Part shown: one piece after another, positions 33,019-41,563 of the stretch | Layout: the number at the start of each line of letters is the position of its first letter | How positions within the stretch are numbered: position 1 is the first letter of the stretch | DNA from: an uncultured Bulleidia sp. | GTDB taxonomy: Bacteria > Bacillota_I > Bacilli_A > Erysipelotrichales > Erysipelotrichaceae | Length of the DNA: 64,000 nucleotides | Assembly (NCBI GenBank): GCA_947087645.1 | Contig: CAMUDN010000007.1 | Location: 1 to 64,000, forward strand | Direction: 5' to 3' | The notes under the pieces: generated by a model | The model's input: the letters and a program-made list of their open reading frames with translations, nothing else | Databases searched by the model: none | What the model was told of the DNA's origin: nothing | Position numbers and translations under genes: made by a program

Positions 33019-34158
33019 ATGGAAATTTATTATCAGCCAAGTAGGATTTATTTTGAGTATGATTCTTTGAATCAGTTGCCAAATATTTTAAAGAAATATG
33101 GAAAGAAAATTTTTATTGTTACTACACCGGATGAACCGTTGGTTCCGCTGTATAATCGTGTAAAAGCACTGTGTGAGGATAATGGTTTAGAATATTTACA
33201 CTTTGATCAGGTTACACCAAATCCAAGTTCAACAATGATTGAAAAAGGACATGAAATGTTAAATGCATATCATGCAGATGTTGTTTTAGCTGTTGGTGGT
33301 GGTAGTTCAATTGATACAGCGAAAGTATTGGCATTGACAAACCAAGATGAAACAATTGATTGGGATATGTTGTTTGAAAAATTTGATTCTCCATATGGAG
33401 ATTATGGAGTTTACTCTGAAAATGTTTTACCAATTATTTCGGTTCCAACAACATCAGGTACAGGATCTCAAGTTACACAGGCAGCTGTTATTTCTAGAAA
33501 TCATGATAAGTGTACGATTTATCATCCTCAATGCATTTCAAAAGAAGTGATTTTGGATCCTAGTTTAGTAGCTACATTACCATTGAAGATGAGTATGGCA
33601 ACTGGATTTGATGCATTTACACATGCTTTTGAAAGTTATTTAAATGTACATCACAGTGTGTATTCTCGTTTTGACAGTGTAAATGCAATTAAGATGATTT
33701 GTGAATATTTACCAAAATTACATGAGGATATCACAAATATTGAATATAGAAAATACATGAGTTTATCGGATACTTTAGCAGGAAAAGCATTATCAAACTC
33801 TGGAGCTGATATTCCACATCCATTGAGTGAAATCATTGGTGGTATTACGAATATGACGCATGGTGTTGCGTTGGCGTGTGTGTTTGTACCTTTTGTGAGC
33901 GTTATGAATGACAAGCACAAAGAAGATTTCGCACAATTAGCTGATATCATGGATCCTTCAAAATCAAATCATGATGCGAAAGAATTAACAGGTATCGTTG
34001 CTGATTTCATGGAATCTATTGGTATGAATGTATCATTAAAAACAATGGGTGTAACACAAAATCAATTTAATGAAATTTGTAGTTCACCTATTCTACATCA
34101 TTTGCCATTCGCATCTTATGAAGAATGCATTAAAATTTTAGAACAGTCTTATGAATAA
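33019..34158 (+). CDS. Iron-containing alcohol dehydrogenase
   Basis: A 379-residue group III dehydrogenase. The NAD(P)-binding loop is VLAVGGGSSIDTAKVLA, and SVPTTSGTGSQVTQAAVI is the family signature. The metal-binding residues appear in ATGFDAFTHAFESY (Asp, His) and TNMTHGVALACVFVPF (His), with a later ligand near SSPILHHLPF. It would oxidise or reduce an alcohol or polyol (phosphate). In this cluster the likely role is converting the imported polyol phosphate to a ketose phosphate; this is inference. The start has only a weak ribosome site. It overlaps the HAD gene by 8 bp. Confidence 0.92.
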   Translation: MEIYYQPSRIYFEYDSLNQLPNILKKYGKKIFIVTTPDEPLVPLYNRVKALCEDNGLEYLHFDQVTPNPSSTMIEKGHEMLNAYHADVVLAVGGGSSIDTAKVLALTNQDETIDWDMLFEKFDSPYGDYGVYSENVLPIISVPTTSGTGSQVTQAAVISRNHDKCTIYHPQCISKEVILDPSLVATLPLKMSMATGFDAFTHAFESYLNVHHSVYSRFDSVNAIKMICEYLPKLHEDITNIEYRKYMSLSDTLAGKALSNSGADIPHPLSEIIGGITNMTHGVALACVFVPFVSVMNDKHKEDFAQLADIMDPSKSNHDAKELTGIVADFMESIGMNVSLKTMGVTQNQFNEICSSPILHHLPFASYEECIKILEQSYE

Positions 34159-34936
34159 GATTGATGCTGTTTTTCTTGATTTGGATGGAACTTTATTAAA
34201 TTCGAAAAAGGTTGTCAGTCAAAAAAACAAGCAGGTTTTGATGCACTGTATGAATAGTGGAATTGATGTTTATATTGTGAGTGGTAGACCCATATTTTAT
34301 GTGGACCAAATTGCGAATTCGATTGATCAAAGATGTAGTCGAGTTGCATTTAATGGGGCGGTGTATAAAATAAATGGGGAAGCATTCAAAACAAATATAG
34401 ATATTGTATCTTTGAAAAATTTATGGGATAGCATCCAAAAGAATTCGATTCAGAAATACTATTTAAAAGGTGTGGACACTGTATATTGCAGTGATGATGA
34501 TGTTCGATTTACCTATGGAGATTTAGAAAATGAAGGTAAAATAAAAGTATATCGAAATATTGAATCTTTTGATAGAATTCAAACGGATATTTATAAAGTC
34601 TTACTTGTGGATGAAGATGAAGATAGGTTAAATACTTTAAAGCAAGAGTGTGATGCTTTTGTTTCTATTACTTCGTCACATGTAAAGAGCCTTGACATCA
34701 TGGCTAATCATATCGACAAGGGTGATGTTGTTAAAAAGATTTGTAAAGAACATCAATATAAGAGCACAATCGCATTTGGTGATGATATGAATGATATATC
34801 AATGTTAGAAGTTGTTGATTATGGGTACGCAATGAAGAATGCTTCAAAGTATCTTTTAGGAAAAACAAAATATATTACGGAATATACAAATGAAGAAGAT
34901 GGAGTTGCTAAAACAATTCTTAAATATGTGGATTAA
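34151..34936 (+). CDS. Cof-type HAD-family sugar phosphatase
   Basis: A 261-residue cytosolic phosphatase of HAD class IIB. Motif I is FLDLDGTLLNS (nucleophile Asp), motif II is IVSGRP, the lysine lies in the region of SLDIMANHIDKGDVV, and motif IV is IAFGDDMNDISMLE. These proteins dephosphorylate sugar phosphates or flavin nucleotides with broad specificity. Overlap with the dehydrogenase gene shows coupled expression, and the role may be relief from sugar-phosphate stress. Confidence 0.9.
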   Translation: MNKIDAVFLDLDGTLLNSKKVVSQKNKQVLMHCMNSGIDVYIVSGRPIFYVDQIANSIDQRCSRVAFNGAVYKINGEAFKTNIDIVSLKNLWDSIQKNSIQKYYLKGVDTVYCSDDDVRFTYGDLENEGKIKVYRNIESFDRIQTDIYKVLLVDEDEDRLNTLKQECDAFVSITSSHVKSLDIMANHIDKGDVVKKICKEHQYKSTIAFGDDMNDISMLEVVDYGYAMKNASKYLLGKTKYITEYTNEEDGVAKTILKYVD

Positions 34937-34961
34937 CATGGGAACATTTCCATGTTTTTTT
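34935..34961 (+). terminator. Terminator after the HAD gene
   Basis: AACATGG and CCATGTT arms over an 8-base loop, followed by a T run. It separates the metabolic genes from the regulator. Confidence 0.8.
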
Positions 34962-34997
34962 ACTAATGTATTAATGATCTTGCGGAGGTAATTAAGT

Positions 34998-36521
34998 ATG
35001 AATCAAAGGGTTATTCGAATTATTCAATTGTTGTTAAATCAAGAAGATTATATGACAGTCGATCAAATCAAAGAGGTTGTAAAAGCTTCAAACAAGACTG
35101 TAAGAATGGATCTTAAGACGGTGGAAAGTGTTTGTGCACCGTATAATATTGAGTTGATTCGAAAACAAGGGATGGGAATTCGAATGGAAGGGCCGGATTC
35201 GGCAAAGCTGGCTCTTAAAAATAAATATATCATTGAAGTAGATACCAATCAGGAGTTTTCCCCTTTGGCTAGACAGTCTTATATTGCCCTAAGAATTCTT
35301 ACTGCAACAGATCCATGCAAGACGAGTATGTTAGGGGGAGAATTATATGTATCAAAAGCAACGATTCATAAGGATGTACATGCGTTAAGGGGTTATTTTA
35401 GACATAAAAAACTGGAAATTGTGTCAAGTAATGTAGGTATCTATGTAAAGGGCAAGGAAAGACATATTCGTGATTGTATTTTTGATTTTATGACACAAAG
35501 TGAAAAGTACAATATATTGAGTGAGTTGATTTTGAATCCGGACTATAGGAGTACAGATTATTTTATTTATCCTTCTATCGACTATGCGGATAAGAATTAT
35601 TATGATTTGTTTAATGTTGTTTTAGAAACAAAGTTACCTTTATTTGATGAATTATCATTTGATCGTATGCAAAGACTGTTGATCCTTGCTTTTATTTCCT
35701 ACATCAGAATCTTAGATGATTGTTCTGTGTCCTTATCGAAGGATTTCATGAATAAATTGGAAAATTTAAATTATTATCAAGAGGCAGAAATCATTTGTGA
35801 AGCTATAGAAAAAGCTTATTCGATATCTTTTGATGAAACTGAAGTACATTATTTACAGGTGCATATTCAGTCTATTGTTTCGGAATCGAACGAAAAAAAC
35901 ACAAATACAAGTGCTAAGGTCATGGCTTATCAGTTGATTCATGGTTGGATGAAACAGCTTGATTATCCATTTGATAAAGATGAAGAATTATTCTCATCAT
36001 TATATCGTCATTGTAAGCCGGCCATTACGCGTTTGGAGCACAATATTCCCATGGAAAATACGCTATTGCCGATAATCAAAAATCAATTTCGAAATACGTT
36101 TCTAATTACGAAGGATTGTTGTAAAGATATAGAAAGAAACTTTGGATATGTGATCAGTGATGATGAAATTGGCTATTTGACATTGCATCTTGTGGCAGCT
36201 TTAGATCGAGAGAAGAAGAAATTAAATGTACTTTTAATTAGTGAAAATAGTGTTGGTGTAAATAAGCTTCTTCAACAAAGAATCAATGACTTAGTTCCGT
36301 ATATGAATATATCAAGAATCATTGATGTACGTTCTTATCGCGATGAAGATTTAAGCGAATATGATTTATTCCTATCTACAACAAGTGCAACGATTATAAC
36401 AGATAAATCTGTGGTAAAAATCAGTCCTATATTAGATGAGGCGGATATCTTAAAACTGAATACAGTTGGCTATGAGTATTTTAAAGAGAAGAACAATCCA
36501 AGTCAATATACGAAAGAATAG
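34998..36521 (+). CDS. PRD-domain transcriptional regulator (BglG/MtlR-like)
   Basis: The 507-residue product starts behind GCGGAGG. Residues 1-65 are an HTH (MTVDQIKEVVKASNKTVRMDLKTVE), followed by a second HTH-like segment (MLGGELYVSKATIHKDVHALRGYF). Two PRDs follow, with candidate phosphohistidines in ETEVHYLQVHIQ, FSSLYRHCKPAI, LEHN and GYLTLHLVAAL. The last 100 residues look like an EIIB(Gat)-like domain, LNVLLISENSVGVNKLLQ, but without the usual cysteine. An EIIA domain of the MtlR type is absent. It is probably an activator or antiterminator-like switch for the surrounding PTS cluster. Confidence 0.85.
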   Translation: MNQRVIRIIQLLLNQEDYMTVDQIKEVVKASNKTVRMDLKTVESVCAPYNIELIRKQGMGIRMEGPDSAKLALKNKYIIEVDTNQEFSPLARQSYIALRILTATDPCKTSMLGGELYVSKATIHKDVHALRGYFRHKKLEIVSSNVGIYVKGKERHIRDCIFDFMTQSEKYNILSELILNPDYRSTDYFIYPSIDYADKNYYDLFNVVLETKLPLFDELSFDRMQRLLILAFISYIRILDDCSVSLSKDFMNKLENLNYYQEAEIICEAIEKAYSISFDETEVHYLQVHIQSIVSESNEKNTNTSAKVMAYQLIHGWMKQLDYPFDKDEELFSSLYRHCKPAITRLEHNIPMENTLLPIIKNQFRNTFLITKDCCKDIERNFGYVISDDEIGYLTLHLVAALDREKKKLNVLLISENSVGVNKLLQQRINDLVPYMNISRIIDVRSYRDEDLSEYDLFLSTTSATIITDKSVVKISPILDEADILKLNTVGYEYFKEKNNPSQYTKE

Positions 36522-36546
36522 AGTTAGATAAGTCTAGCTCTTTTTT
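36520..36546 (+). terminator. Terminator after the PRD regulator
   Basis: GAGTTAGA-TAAG-TCTAGCTC (one G-U) followed by six T; the stem starts in the stop codon. Confidence 0.85.
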
Positions 36547-36666
36547 GTGACTTAATAATTAGTAAAGCGTTTAAATTAATAGATGAAACATTTTGTATAT
36601 AGATATAAAATATAACCATATAGAGTAAAGAGCTATACGAGTTATGCCTTAGGATAAACCGTAAAA

Positions 36667-38079
36667 GTGAATCCTGGTTGTCTGGATCATTCTCAAACAT
36701 TTATGTTTACTGGCTTGGATTCGACTATGACAGTGGATGAATATGAAAAATTGCTCAAAGATTATGTGGGTAAAATTCAAAAAGTGTTTGATGCATATGA
36801 AGGGACAAAAGAAAAGCTGGTTCAGGCACAAAAGGCATTAAGTGATGTGCAAACGATTAGTGAAAGTTATGTAAATCTACAAAAGGCACAACAATCCTAT
36901 GATATGGTGAATGCGAATGTAGCTGCTTCTTTAGAAAGTACGAAGGCATTTGAACAAGAAAAGCAATCGAAAAAAAGGTTTATGATGTGGATGTATCTGA
37001 AAAGACAAATGCTAAAACGGATTATGATCGTACAGTCGGAAAAAAGCAAGCTTTACTAGATGCTGTTCAAGAATTGAATGGTCAAACTGAGGGTTTAAAT
37101 AAAGAGATCTTAAAGAAGATGTAATTAAAGAGTGAAGCAGGTCAAAAGATAGGTGGTTTGAATTCTAAGATTCAAACTTTAAAGAATGAGATTTCTTCTT
37201 TAAAAGCAAATAAAGAAAAGCTCTTGGATTCTAAAAAGCAAGTCAGTACATGTTAAGAATAAACAAAGTGAATTACAAGACTTAAAAGATACAAGTAAAG
37301 AGTTAGAGCAGAAAATAAGTTCTACTAAGAGCGTTGTAGACGTGACTAAAAAAGAGTTAAATAGCCAATTAAGTGTAGTGGAATCAAAAAAGAATGCTTT
37401 GAATAATGCAAGAGATGCATATGATGCCTTATTATCTTTAGATGCAAATGTAAAGAATGCTTATACTTTGTTGGAAAAGGCAAAAGTAGAAAACGAGAAT
37501 GCCCAAAATAAACAAAATGAGATGCATACTAGGGTTGTAGAAAGTAGTGAAAAAGTAAATACAATTCAAAATAAGTTAAGTGGATTAAATGCAGATCAAT
37601 TAGAATTAGAAAAGCTTCAAATGGTTTTCGAACATTTGCAAAAGAAGTAGTTGAATACGCAAATTCCTGAATTTAAATATAATGAAATCACGAATGCTTT
37701 AATAACATATAAAAAGGCATGGATCGATTTAGATATAAATCAATTGACTTATGAAGATGTAAAGACAGTTTATTCTGAAAAGCAAGATGCCTGCAATAAG
37801 GCGAAACAGGCTTATGAAGAAGCGGTTGTAAAATAAAAAGAGGCACAAGATCAGTTAAATGTATATCTGCAGGAACAAGAAAATAAAAAGCATGGTTCTT
37901 GGATGCGTGATACAAATGGCTGATGGTATAAACATCAAGATGGCTCATACACAAAGAATGATTTTGAAGTGATTTTAGGACAAACGTATTACTTTGATAG
38001 TAATGGTTATATGGTGACAGGATCTCAAAAAACAAATGAAAAAGACTATTACTTTAATGCTTCAGGTGCTATGGTTTAA
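36667..38079 (+). pseudogene. Decayed coiled-coil surface protein with cell-wall-binding repeats
   Basis: Several open pieces make one former gene. The N-terminal part (36667-37059) and middle (37342-37650) are Lys/Gln/Asn-rich coiled coil (KLVQAQKALSDVQTISESY; KKNALNNARDAYDALLSL). The C-terminal piece has GSWMRDTNG, YKHQDGSYTKNDF, then YYFDSNGYMVTGSQK and YYFNASGAMV, which is a choline/glucan-binding-type repeat. In the final frame there are in-frame stops at 37648 (TAG), 37834 (TAA) and 37921 (TGA, where a Trp is expected), plus frameshifts between 37040 and 37340. No signal peptide or good start is left. It is non-functional. Confidence 0.85.
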
Positions 38080-38088
38080 GCAAATTAG

Positions 38089-38113
38089 AAAGGCCGAATA
38101 TCGGTCTTTTCTT
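38089..38113 (+). terminator. Terminator after the surface-protein pseudogene
   Basis: AAAGGCCGA-ATA-TCGGTCTTT (one G-U) followed by T-rich sequence. The remaining 100 bp to the next gene should hold the promoter of the EIIA gene (GATATTATACG region). Confidence 0.7.
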
Positions 38114-38217
38114 TCGTTAACTTAGTTACCGTAATAATATGGCCATTTATATATGAGATAATGAGTATTAAAACGATTTTGTACGTGATATTATACGTTT
38201 GAAAGGCAGGTTTATCT

Positions 38218-38691
38218 ATGTTTAATTTATTCAAAAAAAATAATGCTTTAGAGATTGGTAGTCCAATAAATGGTAAAAGTATTCCAATAGAGGATGTAAA
38301 AGATCCTATGTTTTCTCAAAAAATGATGGGTGATGGAGTTGCCGTTGTACCAAGTGGAAATACATTTGTTGCCCCTTGTGATGGTGTGATTTCAGCACTA
38401 TTTCCAAGTATGCATGCATATGGTATTACAGCTGCTGATGGAACAGAAATTTTAGTTCACATTGGTATGGATACAGTCAATGAAAATGGAAATGGTTTTA
38501 AATCAAGTACTACACAGGGTGCTTCTGTGAAAAAAGGAGATGTCATCATTATAGCAGACATGGATTATTTAACTCAAAAATATGACATGACTACAATGGT
38601 TATCGTAACCAGTTCAAAAGATAAAACAATTAAAGAACGTAATGAAAATCAAGATATTTCTGCAACGGATACATTGTTTATTTTGAAATAA
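38218..38691 (+). CDS. PTS glucose-family EIIA component (Crr-like)
   Basis: A 157-residue soluble phosphocarrier. The glucose-family EIIA order is present: IGSPINGKSIPIEDVKDPMF, the beta-sandwich phrase GDGVAVVPSGNTFVAPCDGVI, the first active-site histidine region (SMHAYGI) and the phosphorylated histidine in EILVHIGMDTV. It can donate phosphate to the EIIB domain of the 30412 permease, which lacks its own EIIA. It lies 10 bp ahead of the transketolase pair, linking uptake to carbon flow. Confidence 0.93.
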   Translation: MFNLFKKNNALEIGSPINGKSIPIEDVKDPMFSQKMMGDGVAVVPSGNTFVAPCDGVISALFPSMHAYGITAADGTEILVHIGMDTVNENGNGFKSSTTQGASVKKGDVIIIADMDYLTQKYDMTTMVIVTSSKDKTIKERNENQDISATDTLFILK

Positions 38692-38700
38692 GGAGTAAGT

Positions 38701-39510
38701 ATGACTAATTTAGAACAACATGCAAATAATATTCGTAAGAATATAGTTACTGAAGTATATAGTGCAAAGTCAGGACATCCAGGAGGCTCATTGAGTGCAG
38801 CGGATATCATGACAGAACTATACTTTGAACAGATGGATATCAATGAAGACAATGTAGCTACAATCAATCGTGATCGTTTTGTATTGAGTAAGGGACATGC
38901 TAGTCCAGTATTGTATGCAACATTAAAAGAAAAAGGATTGTTAGAAGAAGATCTAACTACATTTAGACATATTGATTCTAAACTGCAGGGACACCCTAAT
39001 ATGAATTATATTGCAGGTGTTGATATGTCTACAGGATCATTAGGACAAGGAATTTCTTGTGCTGTAGGTATGGCTATCTCAAATAAGGTAGATGGAAATA
39101 ATCACCGTATCTATGCATTACTTGGAGATGGAGAATGTGAAGAAGGACAAGTATGGGAAGCAGCTATGGCAGCTAGTCATTATAAGTTAGATAACTTATG
39201 TGCAATTCTTGATTATAATCATTTACAGATTGATGGAAACATTGAGGATGTAATTTCACCAGAACCATTCGCTAGTAAATTCGAAGCATTTGGATGGAAT
39301 GTATTAGATGTAAATGGACATGACTTTGATGAATTAAGAAATGCATTTAATCAAGCTAAACAAAAAAAAGATAAACCAACTATAATCATTGCTCATACTA
39401 TTAAGGGAAAAGGTGTATCTTTCATGGAAGATAATTATGCATGGCATGGTGCAGCACCAAATGATGAACAATATGAAACAGCAATGAAAGAATTAGGAGG
39501 TCTTGAATAA
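38701..39510 (+). CDS. Transketolase, N-terminal (TPP-binding) subunit
   Basis: The 269-residue subunit carries the thiamine pyrophosphate module. SGHPGGSLSAADIM, RFVLSKGHASPVLYATL and GSLGQGISCAVGMA precede the magnesium/TPP motif GDGECEEGQVWEAAM...DYNHLQIDG. It ends with KGKGVSFMEDNYAWHG. It pairs with the separate C-terminal subunit, as in many Firmicutes and archaea with split transketolase. It would process the ketose phosphates made by the cluster. AAGGAG supports the start, and the stop overlaps the next start (TAATG). Confidence 0.95.
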   Translation: MTNLEQHANNIRKNIVTEVYSAKSGHPGGSLSAADIMTELYFEQMDINEDNVATINRDRFVLSKGHASPVLYATLKEKGLLEEDLTTFRHIDSKLQGHPNMNYIAGVDMSTGSLGQGISCAVGMAISNKVDGNNHRIYALLGDGECEEGQVWEAAMAASHYKLDNLCAILDYNHLQIDGNIEDVISPEPFASKFEAFGWNVLDVNGHDFDELRNAFNQAKQKKDKPTIIIAHTIKGKGVSFMEDNYAWHGAAPNDEQYETAMKELGGLE

Positions 39511-40430
39511 TGGCAACGGCAACAAGAGAAGCATATGGAAAGACATTAGCAAAACTAATCGTAGAACATGATGATCTATTTGTATTGGATGCTGACTTAA
39601 CAAAATCAACGAAGACAATCGATGCCAAGAATGCTAGACCTGAACATCATTTCAATATGGGAATTGCCGAAGGAAATATGATGGCAGTAGCTGCTGGTAT
39701 GGCAGCAAGTAATAAGGTTGTTTATGCATCAAGTTTTGCGATGTTTGCAGCAGGAAGAGCTTTTGAACAAATTCGTAACAGTATTTGTTATCCAAACTTG
39801 AATGTAAAAGTATGTGCAACGCATGCTGGAATTACAGTCGGAGAAGATGGGGCAAGTCACCAATGTATTGAAGACTTGGCACTTATGCGTTCGATTCCAA
39901 ATATGAAAGTATTTCAGCCATGTGATGTCAAACAGACAGAAGAAATCATCAAGGCTGTATATGATATTGAAGGACCATGTTATGTACGATTAGGAAGACT
40001 TGGAGTAGAGGATGTATATGATGAAAACTACAAGTATGAATTTGGCAAGGGAACCGTACTTAAAAAAGGAAGCAAGGTGGCTATTATTGTTTCTGGACTT
40101 ATGGTACAGGAAAGCTTAAAAGCATATGATTTATTAGATAATAAACCAACAATCATCGATATTCCAACCATCAAACCAATAGATAAGGAATTGATTATTG
40201 AAACAGCAAAAACACATGATGTGATTGTAACTGTGGAAGAACACAATATCTATGGCGGACTTGGAAGTGCAGTCAGCGAAGTACTTGCACCAGAAGGAAT
40301 TGCATGCAGACAATATATGTTAGGAATGCAGGATACATTTGGTAGGAGTGGAAAACCAAAAGATCTATTAGATTATTATGGTTTGGATGCAAAGCATATT
40401 GCAGAAAAAATAAAAAAAATTGCTGAATAG
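39510..40430 (+). CDS. Transketolase, C-terminal subunit
   Basis: A 306-residue partner with the pyrimidine-binding domain: LDADLTKST, the catalytic glutamate region HHFNMGIAEGNMMAVAAGMA, SFAMFAAGRAFEQIRNS and HAGITVGEDGASHQCIEDL. The C-terminal domain (IVTVEEHNIYGGLGSAVSEVL) follows. Its ATG overlaps the stop of the N-terminal subunit gene. Glycine codons are mostly GGA here, unlike eno or pgk where GGT dominates, supporting foreign origin of the cluster. Confidence 0.95.
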   Translation: MATATREAYGKTLAKLIVEHDDLFVLDADLTKSTKTIDAKNARPEHHFNMGIAEGNMMAVAAGMAASNKVVYASSFAMFAAGRAFEQIRNSICYPNLNVKVCATHAGITVGEDGASHQCIEDLALMRSIPNMKVFQPCDVKQTEEIIKAVYDIEGPCYVRLGRLGVEDVYDENYKYEFGKGTVLKKGSKVAIIVSGLMVQESLKAYDLLDNKPTIIDIPTIKPIDKELIIETAKTHDVIVTVEEHNIYGGLGSAVSEVLAPEGIACRQYMLGMQDTFGRSGKPKDLLDYYGLDAKHIAEKIKKIAE

Positions 40431-40467
40431 AGTATTTAAAAAGTCACTTTTCAATACTTTCTAATAA

Positions 40468-40674
40468 AATGGGTTTTATGTATTGAAGCAAAATGATGGT
40501 TCTTATTTGGCAGTAGCAGACAATCCAGGTAAAGTGCCAGGTTCTCATGCTGCATATGTTAAAGAAGTTTCTTCAAGCGGAGATACAACAAAAGTATATA
40601 AGACTACATATGATAACAAAGGTGAAATAGCACATACTAAAGATAAGTTAAAGAAAAAAGGTGGAAAACCATGA
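40468..40674 (+). pseudogene. C-terminal fragment of a probable polymorphic toxin
   Basis: The open piece is preceded in frame by TAA at 40465 and has no proper start. Its sequence, with KVPGSHAAYVKEV, KVYKTTYDNKGEIAH and the basic tail KDKLKKKGGKP, resembles the last segment of secreted polymorphic toxins, where short basic nuclease-like domains end the protein. It is directly followed, with ATGA overlap, by a small acidic gene in the position of an immunity protein. The identification rests on context and memory of the family; it is tentative. Confidence 0.45.
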
Positions 40675-41051
40675 AATATGAAGTAAAACAAACAACATTA
40701 GAAGACTATCTTCAACTAAAAATATAAGATCAAGATTTGTTTCCTAATGATGCTCCAAGCGGAACGAGTTATTATGATTTAGAACCTGAGAAAGGTGAAG
40801 CTCATATAGTTAAATTCGAACATGTTGAAAATGCAATTAAAATGTATATGAGTAAGAAAATTAGTTTTGAAGTTTTGTCCGAATGGATTGATTCAATAAT
40901 TGCTCTAGATTTATTTCGTTTTGATGATAGTGACGACGATACACTTGATCGAGTTGCTGGATTAACATATTCTATTGACGATCTTAAAGAAGAAGTTAGT
41001 AAAATTGATTTGAACCTTTTAAAAAATACTTTAATCAAATACAAAAAATAA
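40671..41051 (+). pseudogene. Broken immunity-protein-like gene
   Basis: ATG 40671 overlaps the toxin fragment's stop. The frame reads MKYEVKQTTLEDYLQLKI and meets TAA at 40725. It then stays open in the same frame to 41051, giving DAPSGTSYYDLEPEKGEAHI, then VENAIKMYMSKKISFEVLSE and an acidic helix. The intact product would be about 126 residues. A single nonsense change separates the two parts. The acidic, soluble character and the position fit a toxin immunity protein. Confidence 0.5.
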
Positions 41052-41156
41052 AATAAGAAATTAAAGCAGCCTATTATGTTTTGAATATATAAAACTAGAT
41101 AGGGATAAATCAACCTTTAAAAGCTATAGGGATTCGAACCTCGAATAATTCAAATG

Positions 41157-41195
41157 AAAAAATGTCCTAATTCTTGATGAATTAAGACATTTTTG
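41157..41195 (-). terminator. Terminator of the tRNA-Arg gene
   Basis: AAATGTCCTAATTC pairs with GAATTAAGACATTT apart from one mismatch. A runs at the left give a T run on the minus strand, 8 bp after the tRNA end. Confidence 0.75.
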
Positions 41196-41203
41196 CTTTA
41201 AAA

Positions 41204-41280
41204 TGGCGTCCTCGAGGTGGTTCGAACACCCGATCTGTCGCTTAGGAGGCGACTGCATTCTCCAGCTGTGCTACGAGGAC
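41204..41280 (-). tRNA. tRNA-Arg (anticodon CCT)
   Basis: On the minus strand the acceptor GTCCTCG pairs with CGAGGAC, the D-arm region is GCACAGCTGGAGAATGC, the anticodon arm is GTCGC-CTCCTAA-GCGAC with CCT at positions 34-36, and the T-arm contains GGTGTTCGAACCACC. The CCA end is encoded. It borders the second accessory region, and tRNA genes are common insertion sites. Confidence 0.95.
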
Positions 41281-41563
41281 AGAGTGTAATCTAATTCTAC
41301 TACTTTTTAAAACAAAAATATATAGTGCTATAGCGTTAGAAAAATTTTTAATTAATATCATGATAGGGAACTAAAGAAATTTATTATTTCACTTTATTTT
41401 CACAAAAAACGCACTTTCTTTTCACATTTTAGTTATATATTATTATTGTCTTATATAAAAGACGAAAGAAATTTTAAATTTCTTTTCCCTCCCAAATAGA
41501 AAGAAATATGAGCTTGTGCCAGCAAGCTCTTTTTCTTGCTATAATAAGTAATAAGAGAGGGTG
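41281..41563. other. Intergenic stretch with two hairpins
   Basis: No gene is seen. AAGAAATTT/AAATTTCTT lies near 41466-41484. GAGCTTG-TGCCAG-CAAGCTC with five T (41510-41534) looks like a terminator or attenuator shortly before the carboxylesterase gene. The tRNA-Arg promoter, on the minus strand, should be near 41290-41330. Confidence 0.5.
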
